DNA from: Dryocosmus kuriphilus
Taxonomy: Eukaryota > Arthropoda > Insecta > Hymenoptera > Cynipidae
Direction of reading: 5' to 3'
Length of the DNA: 64,000 nt
Assembly: GCA_038277395.1 (NCBI GenBank)
Contig: CM076195.1
Span: 53,887,551 to 53,951,550 of the forward strand
The notes beneath the pieces are model-generated. The model saw nothing but the letters and a program-made list of their open reading frames with translations. It did no database searches and was not told the origin of the DNA. A program made the position numbers and the translations under genes. Shown here piece by piece: positions 23,641-35,700 of this stretch (position 1 is its first letter; the number at the start of each line of letters is the position of its first letter).

Positions 23641-24582
23641 CGAGGGCTTACCCAAAAGAAACCGAACTACTTTTGTTCAAAGTTATTATTTTGATTTTTC
23701 TACAAAAAACATTCAATCTCCTTCAAAGTACTCTCCATTGGAGACAATACACTTATCTAATCTTGTATTCCATTGTTCGAAACATTTTTTAAATTCCTCT
23801 TTTGTGATGCTTGACAGCGCCTCCGTCGTTTTTTCCTTCACTTCAGCTACGTCCACAAAACGCTTTCCTTTCATGTCCCTTTTCATTCGGGGGAATAAAA
23901 AAAAGTCACAGGGGGCTAAATCGGGGGAATAGGGTGGGTGAGGAACAGTGGCCATGCTATTTTTGGTCAAAAATCGGCGCACAGAAAGAGCTGTGTGAGC
24001 AGGGGCGTTGTCGTGGTGGAAAAACCAGTCCCCCGACTGCCACAAATCAGGCCTTTTTCGTCGTAAACTGTTGCGCAATCTTTTCAAGAATTCCAGGTAA
24101 AATGCCTGATTAACTTCTTTGATGGTCCTTCGTCGATCTTCCAGGATGATTTCACGAATTTTTTCAACATTTTCGTCGGTTCGGGCCGTCGAAGGACGTC
24201 CAGAGCGAGGTTGATCGTCAATTGACATTTCCCCACTTTTAAAACGAGAAAACCACTCGAACACTTGAGTTTTTCCCATACCATCATCCTTGTAGGCCGT
24301 TTTTAACATTTGAAGAGTTTCTGTGCCCATTTTCCCGAGCAGGAAGCAAAACCTCACCTTGGCACGCTGATCACGAAAATCAACCATCACAAAAAACGAC
24401 GAGCGCGCAAAGCAACAGTCACAAAAAAAATTACACACACCGAATGCAACCTTACACAGTGATAGCAGTTGGCATACTAACTGGTGAAAAGTGCCTCTAC
24501 ACGCACCTACCGGCAAAAAGCCGGTACTACAGCAACTCCGCTCCCCACAACATCAGTTCGGTTTCTTTTGGGTAGGCCCTAG
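23641..24582 (-). mobile_element. mariner element, internally deleted (942 bp)
   Basis: 28-bp inverted ends share ACCCAAAAGAAACCGAACT. The left end starts CGAGGGCTT and the right end, in reverse complement, CTAGGGCCT. TA flanks both sides (23639-23640 and 24583-24584). Removing it restores the LINE endonuclease frame. Standard mariners are about 1.3 kb, so roughly 0.35 kb is missing. Confidence 0.9.
23713..24387 (-). CDS. mariner transposase, open frame but lacking the first catalytic Asp region
   Basis: I start at the Met of MVDFRDQRAK (24387) rather than an upstream Met, because mariner proteins begin around here; this gives 224 residues against about 345 in the family. N-terminal helix-turn-helix regions are present (QVFEWFSRFKSGEMSIDDQP, then SGRPSTARTDENV). 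After TIKEVNQ the sequence jumps to AFYLEFLKRLRNSL, just before HHDNAPAH (second Asp) and YSPDLAPCDFFLFP (third Asp). The block with the first Asp is deleted. The frame is open end to end, so the deletion is in frame. The product could bind the ends but should not cut. Confidence 0.85.
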   Translation of the reverse strand: MVDFRDQRAKVRFCFLLGKMGTETLQMLKTAYKDDGMGKTQVFEWFSRFKSGEMSIDDQPRSGRPSTARTDENVEKIREIILEDRRRTIKEVNQAFYLEFLKRLRNSLRRKRPDLWQSGDWFFHHDNAPAHTALSVRRFLTKNSMATVPHPPYSPDLAPCDFFLFPRMKRDMKGKRFVDVAEVKEKTTEALSSITKEEFKKCFEQWNTRLDKCIVSNGEYFEGD

Positions 24583-24666
24583 TACATAGAACGTCCATTG
24601 GTCCGTAGATGTTATTTAGGCCGTGTTTGCAAGGCTAGGTCGTCCTTGAAGTACCTCTCTTCGTTG

Positions 24667-25643
24667 CTATTCTTTGCTATCATGCCGGTATCCTAGGTCA
24701 GTGCCAGGTGACTTCGAGGAATTAGATGCCATCATAAAATGCAATAAGTTTCCATTAAAGACTTTCTCTTGCTCATTCGCATGTTTTTCGCACTTTTCCT
24801 TTATAACCGATTTAGGTGTTAGCTGATTGTCTGCTCGTAATGCCCCTTCTTCCTCAGCAGAGTCATCTTCTAGCTTACGCTTCCCTTTAACCTGAATCAA
24901 ATCATTCAGCTCTTCGGGCATCACTTCCTTATTTCCCACAAACAGTTTATTCCTCCTGATAGTAACTTCAATTCCCGCTTTCTTAAACTTCTCCGCTGAC
25001 GCAAGCAATAATTTTCTCTGTTCTTTTTCCTGCTCTGTGCGATCGATAAAAAATTGAAATGCCAAGTCTCTTATAATCCGATATTTTGGAAAACACGAAT
25101 TTCACCTAACGTACACCAAAAAATTTTACAATAACAGGTCGTTTTTCTTTAATTTTCCCCAGCCTGTATGAGTCATCAATAGACAATTCGGGTATTTGTA
25201 TGCCGACCTTCTGGAAAGTTGATGTTATGGTATTGAGCAAATTATCATTGTGCTCTGAGTCGTCTTTCAAACCAAATATGAGAAAGTTTTTTCCCTAGAT
25301 TTTCGGTCTGCATATTCACGATCCTGTTCTATAGACTTAAATTTTCGGAAATCAACTCCAGTCTTGACTCCACCTTTTTTGATACAATGGTGGATTCCTG
25401 CACTTCCTTTCTCAAGTCCTTGTGAGATTGTGTGAGCAACTTGCTACTTTTAACAAGGCGTTTAACGGTTCCTGCAGATGTTTTTCCATTTTGCTTCTTT
25501 TTTTTCCAAATCGCAATAAATGAAACAAATAATAGGAACTCGATTATACACTCCACAAGCACTGCTAAACGAACAACAAAGTACACAATTTTAAGTTGCC
25601 CGGAGCGTACGCACAACACGTCCGAGTGCGATGGTCGCTTCAC
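24667..25643 (-). pseudogene. LINE ORF1, coiled-coil/RNA-binding type
   Basis: The 5' part (25643-25329) has a hydrophobic N-terminal stretch and then a Lys/Glu-rich coiled coil. The 3' part (25065-24667) has the L1 ORF1-like phrase DRTEQEKEQRKLL, then KLFVGNKEV and an acidic tail. Between them the frame is broken but still reads pieces such as VGIQIPELS. This fits the chaperone protein of a two-ORF LINE; it precedes ORF2 directly. Confidence 0.55.
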
Positions 25644-25659
25644 GACGAATCACCTATGT

Positions 25660-25671
25660 GTCCCCTAATTT
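25660..25671. repeat. Target-site duplication of the LINE (right copy)
   Basis: GTCCCCTAATTT, identical to 20385-20396. Together they mark where gag of gypsy-type element 1 was split. Confidence 0.75.
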
Positions 25672-26990
25672 TTGACTTTGATAGCTCCGTCTCACATTCC
25701 TTTCCCAAATCCTCCAATTTTCCGAATGCTTGAAAATCGTTCCTTTTTATGTTCATCTTGTACTCCATTCGGAAATTTTCGTATGTCCAGCGCAATTCCC
25801 ATTCTACATTCTTTCTAGGGTGCAACTTGGTAAATAACTTCCTAATTTCTGTTAAATACGAATGAATATCTTGCGCCCCTTTTGGTTCCAAACTTTTGTC
25901 TTTCGCCTGACTTCCTCTAAGAATCTTTCGCCTAAATATGTTCTTTTAAAACCTTCAATAAAATCTTGTAAATTTCTCCAAGAGTTTTTATGGATGTTGT
26001 ACCAATCGCAAGCGTCTTCTATTAAAATCGCGTCTAGGTTTTCTAGGACGTCGCGGTCGTATATTTTATAACCCCTTTTAAATTTCTTGATATCTTCGAG
26101 AAAACTAGCTGGAATATCCTCTTTATTGTTCTTAAATTCTAGCGGCCAGTTTGTCATAATTTAGAATGGCGTTTATACCATTCCAAATGGGAAAAAGCTT
26201 CCTTGGACTGACTCGTTATTTCTGTTTTCGGATTCGCATTCGCTTTCCGAATTTTCTCTGTAGCTACGCGACTGCCTATTCGAACCTTCTCTTGTTGTCG
26301 AAATTCTACAATATCTGTTTCGGTTAGCAATTAAATTGTCCCCTTGATTGTCGCTAGAGTCTGATTCATAAAATTGGTTTCTCTTTTACTCCTATTGTTT
26401 GCAAGTTTGTTTTCCAAGTTCCTAATTGGTCCCTGTAACTTTTCCTCAAGGTTAACACGTATCGATTTTCTATTTCGCGTTTCTTTTCTTCTATTGCTGC
26501 GTACATCTTTGATTTTTCCCTATTTAAAGATTTTTTATCGAACGAGCTATGGGCCTGTGGGTTTAAATTTTGTTTCATGGCTTCTGCTTTTTCGGCTTTT
26601 TGTCTAAAAAATATTTTCCTTTGCCTATCTATGCATTCATTATAATCCGTACTGACCAAGGCTTCGTCGGTCTCTAAAAAATTGAGTATTGTTTTCTAGA
26701 AAGGAGTCAGTTTCAAAAGTCCTATCGTTAATTATTTTTAAAATATCACGATCAGATGTTAAAGTTTTTTGTAGGCTTGTTAAATTTAATGTTGGTACGC
26801 CTCTTTTGTCCCAGATTAGTGGCTCATATGGGTTAACTATACTCGTTGTTTGTTTGTGCGGAATATCTGAACTTTTCCTACATATTCCCATTTGTAGAAT
26901 TTCGGTATTATTTTTAGAAAAACTTCTATCTCATCCCACAGATCGGTTAATTGTTTTCGGTATTGTCCTGGTACTTTTCCGTTAAGGTGC
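25672..26990 (-). pseudogene. Gag 5' part of gypsy-type element 1 (capsid region)
   Basis: A frame at 26157-25852 reads as a retroelement capsid: MTNWPLEFKNNKEDIPASFL, then ENLDAILIEDACDWYN and WRNLQDFIEGFKRTYLG. A following frame (25891-25640) ends at the LINE. Upstream frames (26891-26366) are charged and rich in Glu, Lys and Arg, with no clear domain. Frameshifts separate the pieces. Together with 19786-20384 they form one gag gene. Confidence 0.6.
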
Positions 26991-28069
26991 CCCCCATTCT
27001 GAGTTTATGGCATTACCGCCAAATTTTCTGGACATGTTTTCTCCATTGGTTGTGCCGCTGCACCTACCCAGTCTAGGCTTTCCTAGTCATTTTCAATATT
27101 AGTTTGTTTATCTAATTTATTTTCAAATATTTTTAATCTTTCTGATCTTAGTTTCATTAATTTCTATTTTACTTTTCAAAATCTGATTAACAAATTCACT
27201 TTGCAGTATCCGCGGTGGCTTGGGCTGTACAACGGTTGATACTACCCTATTCTACATTTCCAATTAAGAAATTAATTAATTCTTATCTCAAAATCTAGTT
27301 AATTTTGTCCTGACCTACCTTGCTTCAGAAGTACGGGGCGTGACCCTTGCACCCGATACCTTGAACGCTGTGTGCAAACTGCAAATCCTGCAGTTCGCCC
27401 GGATTCCCTGTGACGTACAGCAGCTGTACATTTGATGCGACGCTTGAAATGAGTTCTACCTCCCTACAGGTTTCATTTTCTCTTCCGAATTTTATCCTTT
27501 TTGAATTTTTTATTCTGATTTGGTTTAGCTTCAATTTAAACATCAAAACATTATATTTGCGATTTTCAATGTTCCCCTTTAATACAAAATTCCATTGGTA
27601 TTACCGATTCCGGTTTCTTCCCCACATTTCATAATTTATCACTTTATAGATCACATAAAAATTCGAGGCAAGGTAAATTATTTTTCCTATTAGACAATAC
27701 AATTTCGATATACTGCACTTATTATCAACACAGCATAGTACAATATCGGAAATCATAGTACATTTGCAAAAATCACAACAGTGATAAATCATAGCAATCG
27801 GAAAATAATGGGCAATAATAATATGCCGAGGCAAACGATATATGGCATGCAAATGTTGTCAAAGGTATGGTGATGTGCAGTGACGCGAAAGTGCGTGAAA
27901 GTAAAGACAACTGCGCGTCACGCAAGCAGATCGAAACACAGTTTATGCACGGCCGTACAAGGCGCAGTTGATCCTTAAAAATTCACATGCAAACAAGCAT
28001 GGCCTGCGTACATGCGTGAACGTTCGTCTATCTCGCATGTATGCCATCTAACGAGTCTCCAATGCACGC
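26991..28069. other. No gene recognised; presumed leader side of gypsy-type element 1
   Basis: This should hold the 5' leader and 5' LTR of the minus-strand element, but I found no copy of the left LTR. GC-richer patches at 27330-27440 and 27840-28060 are unassigned. Confidence 0.35.
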
Positions 28070-28725
28070 ATCACGGCTAACGCCGCCTGTCCCACCAATA
28101 ACCCTGCAAACTTTTACCCGTGCATCTGTTGAGCATGTAAACAAGGGCCAGAAGCCCTCGTATACATCCTGAGTGGATGCTCAAAATATAGACGTTACGG
28201 GTACATTGAGAGGCACAGTGCGGCTCCAAAATTGATGTATTACCACCTTCGACACTGCCATGGTGTCGATGGAACACCCGTTTTTCCATACGCCCAAAGG
28301 GATATGGAGTCCTTTGTAGAAAATAACCAGTGTATGAACTATTGGAACTTTTCGTTCTCGACTACTCACCGAATCTGTTCGACGAAGCCTGATATTGTCC
28401 TCCCTGACCTGAAGACTAAGATCATTCATGTGTTTAAGTTCTCGGCGCCAGCTGATGGTAACATTGCATCGAAGGAGAAAGAGAAGCAGACTAAATATCA
28501 AGATCTGATTTATAAATGAAGTAGGCTGTATCCAGGATGTAAAGTCCGTCTTGTAGTTCTCATTATTGGCTTCCTTGGAAGTATAAATGCTTCCTTCTTA
28601 AGTCAACTAAAAAAGATCACGGCTTGTCAACATGATGCTTCGAATATCGCAAGCCGTATGCAAAAGGCAGTACTGCTTGGGTCACTTCATCTGGTCCGTC
28701 AACACTGTTCCTTGTAATATGTAAC
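28070..28725 (+). pseudogene. C-terminal fragment of a LINE with restriction-like endonuclease
   Basis: An open frame at 28232-28519 has TTHRICSTKPDIVLPDLKTK followed by SAPADGNIASKEKEKQTKYQ. This is the PD...D...K pattern and trailing EKxxKY of the restriction-like endonuclease at the end of R4/NeSL-type retrotransposons. After a TGA the same frame continues (YPGCKVRLVVLIIGFLGSI), matching the usual end of such proteins. Upstream reverse transcriptase is absent. Confidence 0.65.
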
Positions 28726-28985
28726 ATCCAGATTGGTAACTCTAAAAAGCTTCTAAAGGTGTGAGTTTTCCACCTTCAATACTTTCTTTCACCGCGCAAA
28801 AACATCATCGGTATGTGCGAAAGAAAAATAAGAGTAAATGCGCAGTCACCTCGCAAAAAATTTCCACACTTGCTTACCTTCTGGACAGAAGGAGCAGAAG
28901 TGGATGACGTATATGTTTCAGTCGCTTTGAGATTTGTTTATCTACTAGAGAAATTATGATTGAAGCTTACGACGCCTACGACTTC

Positions 28986-28989
28986 TCTC

Positions 28990-29028
<39 letters not shown>

Positions 29029-29030
29029 TA
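28986..29030. repeat. (AAT)n microsatellite
   Basis: About fourteen AAT/ATA triplets in a row, ending in AACAAT. Confidence 0.9.
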
Positions 29031-29999
29031 TCCTCTAATTCCATTCATGAAATTATTTAACCATTGCATCATATATTTGATAGAAAACAAGGATGATTAA
29101 GGAAACAAGGATGAGCCTATAAATCGATAATACCAAGAAAAAAATGTTTGTCCAAGAATTATACTAAACATTTATAGACTATTTACAATAGCAAAAAAGT
29201 AACTAGACAAAGACATTTTTATAATTAATCTTTATAAACTGTGATGTTAACCAAAGCTGCGCATATGATCAAAACATTGAAATTTTATTATATTTAACAC
29301 ATTTGGCAAAAAAAATTCGGAATGAATCACTGATGAGGGCCTTAATCGGTAAAATAGAAAGCCAGTACGGCGGGCTGCCTAGCTACATGCTTCAGGGGCA
29401 GGGTTCAGTTCCAGGATAAATTTTGTAAAATCACAGTTCGCACAGTGGGGCGAAAATCCGAAAAGTTGGCCAAAACCTCAAAAATAAAATTCCTTAAATG
29501 ACATGTTGGACTTCCAAACTTGTTAGAGGAAGGCTTGGTACACCATACGGGAGAGTTTGCTATACTATCATTCAGTGTAATTGCTTCAACACTCTTTATA
29601 GTACATTGTTGCAGCGCTAAAATCATGCATATTTTGTAAATAATGTAATTCTTGCAAATGTGGATAGATTCTTTTCCGGAGAGTTTAAGCAAGTCCACGT
29701 GATGAAAAACATCAACAAAGGTCAGCAATTCATAAATTCGACACTATTATATGCGAGAGTATTCGAGAAATCCCAAAACTAGCGATAGTTAGTATAAAAA
29801 TTTCAATAAGTTGTGTGCTACGCATGCCTCCACGTCCAGATTGCACTTAAAATGCAGATAAATAGTGACAGTTTCATGTCAAAAAATTTCAGCCTCTACC
29901 AGAATCTACCTGCGTCTTCCTGCCTAATAAATTGCAGGAGTGCGTGGTCGGCGTATCACATAACCTGTGTCCAAGAATTAATAATATATATGAACTCAC
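29031..29999. other. No gene recognised
   Basis: AT-rich. A short phrase at 29393-29432 (GGGGCAGGGTTC, then AGGATAAAT and TGTAAAAT) recurs at 30339-30378, bracketing the tandem repeat that follows. Open frames here look like chance. Confidence 0.35.
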
Positions 30000-30310
30000 T
30001 AAGAATAAATTTTGCATTAGATCCACCATTTTCCTTTCAAAATTTTTGAAAGCGGATTCGTAATCAGCGACCTCGAAAAGCCCCTTATATCAATTTTGAC
30101 AAAAATCCAATATTTATTTAGCATGCACGTCCGCCATATTGGATCCGGCATTTTGTCATTGAAATTTTTGACACCGGATTCGTAATCAGTGACCTCGAAA
30201 ACCTCCTTATAAAAATTTTTTTAAAAAATCTAATATTTATTTAGAATACTCGTCCGCCATATTGGATCCGCCATTTTGTTCTTAAAATTTTTGACACCAG
30301 ATTCGTAATT
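30000..30310. repeat. Tandem repeat, about 2.5 units of 122-123 bp
   Basis: GGATTCGTAATCAGYGACC recurs at 30054 and 30176, and a variant at 30299. Each is preceded by CCGCCATATTGGATCC and a CATTTTG phrase. Similar units are common dispersed repeats in insect genomes (my recollection, not checked). Non-coding. Confidence 0.75.
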
Positions 30311-30429
30311 TCGGTTTGCGACCCACTGTAGTTCGGGGGCAGGGTTCTGTTCGAGGATAAATGTATGTAAAATTAATCAGTAACCAACAGGCGCTGATGG
30401 TGCGTGTCCATGTCATTAGTTGATAAGTT

Positions 30430-32742
30430 GTTGAAATGGAGGTGTTTGAGAAAAAGGATTCTGGATGGACTTTACACTCAATTGTAAAACTTGCAGTGAA
30501 TAGTAACAACATTAGTGATTTTTTTAGCGACTCTATTATTGACTTTTATGAAACACTTTTATTTCTGGTCGAAAACATGATACTCGACGAGTGTGTGAAC
30601 CTTATTCACGTTATCGAGGATGTGTTGACCCTGATGTTATCACTGCTTATGCACCTCTGGATAAAGTGAGAAAGTCTAAAAATGAGTGACTGCCGTGTCT
30701 ACAGACAGTGAGAAAGAAACTTATTAGAAAAAACCACCGCTGTCGTCAAAAAGAAAACAGAAGTGTTTAAATATAATAGAAAAGACAGCATGCTTCAAGG
30801 CTCGTTTTGATGTAATGACAAAGAAAGAAGGAGGAAACTGACACAATTTAGAGATCGAAATCTGATGATATCAGTAATCGAGTAACATATATTGACGTGG
30901 ACAAAGCGTTTTACAGCAAAATAAAAAAATTTGTTGTGAACAATGTAGTTCACACAGATTTTGTTGCCTTTCTCGATGACGCTGAAATACTTTTTATTAT
31001 ATAAGTGGGTAATGCTTTAAATGAACAGAAGGCATGAAAAGTCAACACTGTGCCTCTTACATATTATAAGGAAGTTGACAGGGATACGTCCGAAGATATA
31101 TATAAGATATATATAATATATATTATATAAGACAAGGGGAGCCTCGGCCCCCTGCGCGCTTCGCGCGCCTAACCCCCATTCTTATTTATTAGTTACTTCT
31201 TTTGGGGTTTCACTTGCCTAGTTACCCCAATGGATTGGCTGGCACTTGATCAAAGGATAGGTCCATTGGCGTAACTACCCCTAAACGACTGGGGGGCTTC
31301 ACTTGCCTAGTTACCCCAATGGGCTGGATTCTTGACCCAGTGACGTCGGCGTCGGTGGCGGCGAGATCTTTTTATAATATAGAGAGATGTATATAAGATA
31401 GCAGATTTTGAAAGAAATGGAGCTGTTTGAGAAAAAGGACTCTGGATGGACTTTGCACTCAATTGCCAAACTTGCAGTGAATAATAACAAGCTTACCCCA
31501 ATGAAGGGTAGCTTTTACATCGAACTTCCGCTATGGATCAAGAGAAGAGACGCTTGTATCAATGTGTAAAACAAGAATGACAACGGGTGTAACAAATGGG
31601 CCATACTATCAGCCAGGCGTCCACTTGACGCGAACGATATTGCTAAACGTGTATCCAGCTACCAGCAGTACAAGATGAGCCAGAATTTTCTGGCATCAGG
31701 TTCTCAGTTGCCCCGAAAGATGTGCCCGAATTTGAATAGAAAAGTAGTATCTCAGTGAATGTTGCCTGATTAAAAAGAAGGAAGATAAATTCACGGTGGT
31801 TCCTCTACACCTTAATTCTCAAAAAAGAGACAGGCATGTGAAAATTCTCCGAGTAGAAGACGAGTACGTTAGTGAGGATAGCAGCGATAAAGAAGAAGAA
31901 GAATATTAGGAGAGCAGACCCAAATTATTCAACTTCAACTACGCTTGGATAAAAGAACTATCTTGATTAGTCAGTAGACAAGTGTCTGCAAAGAAAAACA
32001 GAATGTATACCTGTGAACGGTGCTTGCACTACTTTGCGAGTATAGAGAATCTGTTAGCTGATATTGAAGGTTGTGTACAATTGAATGATTGCAAAGTTGT
32101 GCTACCAGAACATATAGAAAGCTTTATTCAATTAAAAAATTTCAAGAATTGAAGGACAGCTGTTTTCATCATTTATGCAGTTTGCGAGTCGCTGCTCAAA
32201 TCTCTTGATGATGATGAAGTTTAAGGAAGATGAAGATCTAATACAGAAGTCTTCGAAAAACATGACGTTTGTGACATTGAATATTAATTCAAGTGCCGCT
32301 AAGATGATACATTATCTTTCTACGAGTCCTGTCCCGATGAAATCGAACCAGAAAAGCGGTTTGCTCTGAAGTTGCTAGAAATTGCCAAAGAGTGTGACAA
32401 GATTCTTACGTCACCAAAACTCAAGTAAAAATTGACCACTGTCACTTTTCAGTAAAATCCCGTAGACCTGTGTACGCGCACTGTAAACTAGCATATCAAA
32501 CCTCAAACATGATACCTGTTGTATTTCACAACCTGAGTGTGTATGACGCTCACTTTATCATTCGCGATATTGCTACACAGTTTGATGATAAAGTTAAAGT
32601 TCACGCACTTAATAAAGAAAAGTACATCTCGTTCATAAAGTATGTTCAGTGAATTTAAGTGAAATTTAGATTTATTGACTCATTACGATTTATAGCTTCT
32701 TCCCTGGAAAAGTTAGCTTCATACCTCACCGTATACAAAATT
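30430..32742 (+). pseudogene. Protein-primed DNA polymerase B, copy B, first segment
   Basis: N-terminal region of the same polymerase family as copies A and C. GWTLHSIVKLAVN at 30469 recurs as GWTLHSIAKLAVN at about 31449, so about 1 kb is duplicated or rearranged. Later landmarks: ILRVEDEYV (about 31845), CERCLHYF (about 32015), a degenerate YADFE-type exonuclease motif (about 32170), and PVVFHNLSVYDAHFIIRDI (32514-32570). Stops and frameshifts throughout. The endonuclease VII knot is reduced. A 0.3-kb insert lies at 31085-31395. The gene continues at 35865 after a transposon, and again at 46200 after the P-like element. Confidence 0.7.
31085..31395. mobile_element. Short insert in PolB copy B, unclassified
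   Basis: Copy C continues without this segment, so it was gained in copy B. It contains the hairpin GCGCGCTTCGCGCGC (about 31155) and two direct copies of CACTTGCCTAGTTACCCCAA (31211-31230 and 31300-31319). TATATAAGATA-like sequence lies on both sides and may be the target duplication. No ORF. Confidence 0.5.
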
Positions 32743-35700
32743 ACTCTGAACAACAAAATATGACCTATGTGGCGTTGGGATGAGACATATCATTTCCATG
32801 GTAGTTTTCTGTGCTGAATCCAAATCTGACCTCCGCTTTTCTCCATCATGTCAAGTTTTTGAGATTTTGTGAGTTAAAAATTTTTTCAAAAAATCACAAA
32901 TCGTGTGATAAAAGGTTGAAAAAAATTTTTTCCGCACAAAACGAGACATGATTTCGATGTATTTTTGAACGCAGAATCCACTGGTTTTTTTGTTTTTTTT
33001 CGATATCTCATATATTTTTTGAGATAATGTAAAAAAAAAAAAAAAAAAAAAACGACAAAAAAAAATGGTTTTACGAAAATCCTTGTATTTAAGTAAATAA
33101 ATTTTATTTTTTAGTCACTCTGGTGTCATTCTCTTCGTTTATTGATGCAGAAAAAACTGCGAAAAAGTTTACAGTTCCTGCTGTAACGGTTCGAAAGATA
33201 CAAGGCAGAGAACTTGTCTCTTTCTAAAGAGTTGCCAATTTGACGGTTTACAAGTACTCGAGGCGAATCATTGTACTTTTTCTAATATCTCATTGCATTA
33301 ATATCTTTAATATTTGCAATAACAATAATAATAATAATTGAGTGATTTAAAAAATATATTTATAAGCTGCTACTACTCCCTAGAAACTTTTTTTTTGCAT
33401 GCTCGACGGTGATGAGCATTTGGTTCATCAGTCATGAGCCTCCAGCAGTAGTCTGCTAAAGCGTTCACACTCCACTTTCCTTGGTATCTGTTTTCGATTT
33501 CAGCGATATCTTGATGAAACCGTTCCCTGTGTTCATCACTGACTGCCCCTAAATTCTCTGGGAAGAAGTCCAAGTGCAAGTGAAGAATGTGAATCTTTAG
33601 TGACATGTTCACTTTCAATTCCTTGAAGTTCTGCAGCATAGTGTTTATCAGGTGTTTGTACTTTCTGGATTTTGTGTTCCCCAAAAAAGTTTTTATGACA
33701 GCTTTAACTGACAACCAAGTTTTTCCCTCAAGGTCAGTCAAGTTTGTTTCGAAATCACAATCCAACATTAGTTGTCGGATTTGGGGTCCCTGAAAAACTC
33801 CTTCCTTGATTTTAGCTTCACTAAGCTTAGGGAATTTTCTTTTCAAGAAACGATGACCTTCCCCATTTTTATCCATTGCTTTGATAAAGTTTTTTACGAT
33901 GCCGAGCTATAAATGTAATGGTGGTAGTAATATTTTTTCACGATCAACCAATGGTTTTTGAGCAACGTTCATTTTTCCTGGTTCTAACGTCCTTCTGGCT
34001 GGCCAAACTTTAACATTATAATGTTGGTCTCGTGCTCTGCTGTCCCAGGTGCATAGAAAGCAACAAAATTTTGTGTAGCCAGATTGCAATCCGAGAAGAA
34101 TACCTATTACTTTGAAATCACCACAAATAGACCACTGATGTGATTTGTAATTTATTTTTTCAAGTAATAATTCCATAACAGCATAGCACTCTTTCATATT
34201 GGTGGTATGAGCGATGGGTATTGATGGATATTCATTTCCATTATGCAAGAGAACACCTTTCAAACTGTGTTTATTTGCATCAATGAATAAGCGCCAATTC
34301 TCTGGCTGGTGTTCATGACCAAGGCTCTTAATAAGACTATCTACATCGGTACAATAGATGAGAGTATCTTGACTGGAAAAAAATATATTTAAATTTTTAT
34401 CTCGATTTCTGTAAGTAATTTTTACATCTTTTTTTAATAAATTTTTTTCTTTGAGCCTAGAGCCTAAGATTTCAGCTTGATTTTTCGATAAATTTAGGTC
34501 CATTATCAAATCATTTGATTCTTTCTGGTCGAATAATTCTGGCAAGTTGCTGGTAGATTTACATTTTACGATTTGATTTTCATCAGCATTGATTTCTTCT
34601 GCTTTTTGGTTTACAGAATTGCCTGGTAAAGAATCGTTATAGTCATAAGCAGCTTTTGTCACGGAAGGAATATTAGGGTAAATAGTGCTGTTCTTGCATT
34701 GTGATGAGTAGGCTTTTACTTCTGTTAAACAAAAATAACAATCATCGATATGGTTTTGAGGTTCTCTCCAAAAAGTAGGAAAAGTGAATTTAAAAAGTCG
34801 ATCAAAGTCTCCTCGTTGTACTGACCATAATTTATTAGCACAAGTTTTACAGCAGCTGTTGGGTATCCAAATTTTTTCTCCATTATCGGGCTTAATCTGA
34901 AAATATATTTCGTAGCCTTCTCGCATTGCAGGAGAAATGTTTTGTCTCATTTTAGGTGGAATGAAAATACCGCAAACGTAGCAAAAGCTATCGGGATGAT
35001 TTTTGCAGTTGTTCTGCATTTTGCAATCGTTGCAAACTGAGCTCTGAATAAAAGCTTAGCGCAAATATATTGGAATTAAATAGAAATAGTTCAGGTTCTA
35101 TAGCAGATACAATGGTAGCATACGCTGTGACTCCACAGAGGGCTAGCATCAAATGAAGATCGGATAGCGCGGAGCACGAATAGCGCGATATGAACAAGAG
35201 TAGTATGATAATGGAGGGGAGAGAAGTGGAGGGGAGACACGCATGTGCCATGAACAGTTTTCTTCCAAACGAAGCTCTGTGAATATTGTGAATATAGCAA
35301 ATATTAAAGATATTAATGCAATGAGATATTAGAAACAGTACAATGATGATTCGCCTCGACTACTTGTAAACCGTCAAATTGGCAACTCTTTAGAAAGAGA
35401 CAAGTTCTCTGCCTTGTATCTTTTGAACCGTTATAGCTGGAACTGTAAACTTTTCCGCAATTTTTTCTGCATCAATAAGTGAAGAGAATGACACCAGAGT
35501 GACTAAAAATTAAAACTTATTCACTTAAATATAAGGATTTTTGTAAAACCATTTTTTTTCGTGTTTTTTTTTGTTTTTTTTTAATTATCTCAAAAACTAT
35601 ATGAGATATCGAAAAAACAAAAAAACCAGTGGATTCTGCGTTCAAAAATACATCGAAATCATGTCTCGTTTTGTGCGGAAAAAATTTTTTTCACCGTTTT

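Larger units (their letters stand above)
20526..24660 (-). pseudogene. LINE ORF2: endonuclease and reverse transcriptase, broken
   Basis: The endonuclease spans 24600-23049, split by the mariner, with GGNYNSRIASLNQMD (about 23310; Asn in place of the usual Asp) and FTFMGHGRSVI near 23100. Reverse transcriptase covers 22781-20786: FKKEDAGNPDNYRPITLLNC (about 22220), GFRKGRGCTDN (about 22080), FVDFKSALPSI (about 21990), and the catalytic AYADDLVLLS (about 21700). A C-terminal zinc-like region near 20690 has CLFGFVEVDTFHHFLCKCP. The frame breaks near 23050, 22790 and 21950 but the domains are otherwise well kept. It would nick the target and copy the element RNA. Confidence 0.75.
20397..25659 (-). 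mobile_element. Near full-length LINE inserted into gypsy-type element 1
   Basis: An apurinic endonuclease-type non-LTR retrotransposon in minus orientation: ORF1 at 25643-24667, ORF2 from about 24660 to 20526, then a short 3' tail. Both sides carry the same 12-bp duplication. The total is 5.3 kb including a 0.94-kb mariner. The clade is unresolved. Confidence 0.8.

Noticed and set aside
31140..31185. Possible Helitron 3' end (hairpin followed by CTAA)
   Set aside because: The hairpin is followed by CTAAC, not CTRR next to a T target, and no matching TC start or rolling-circle Rep gene is nearby.
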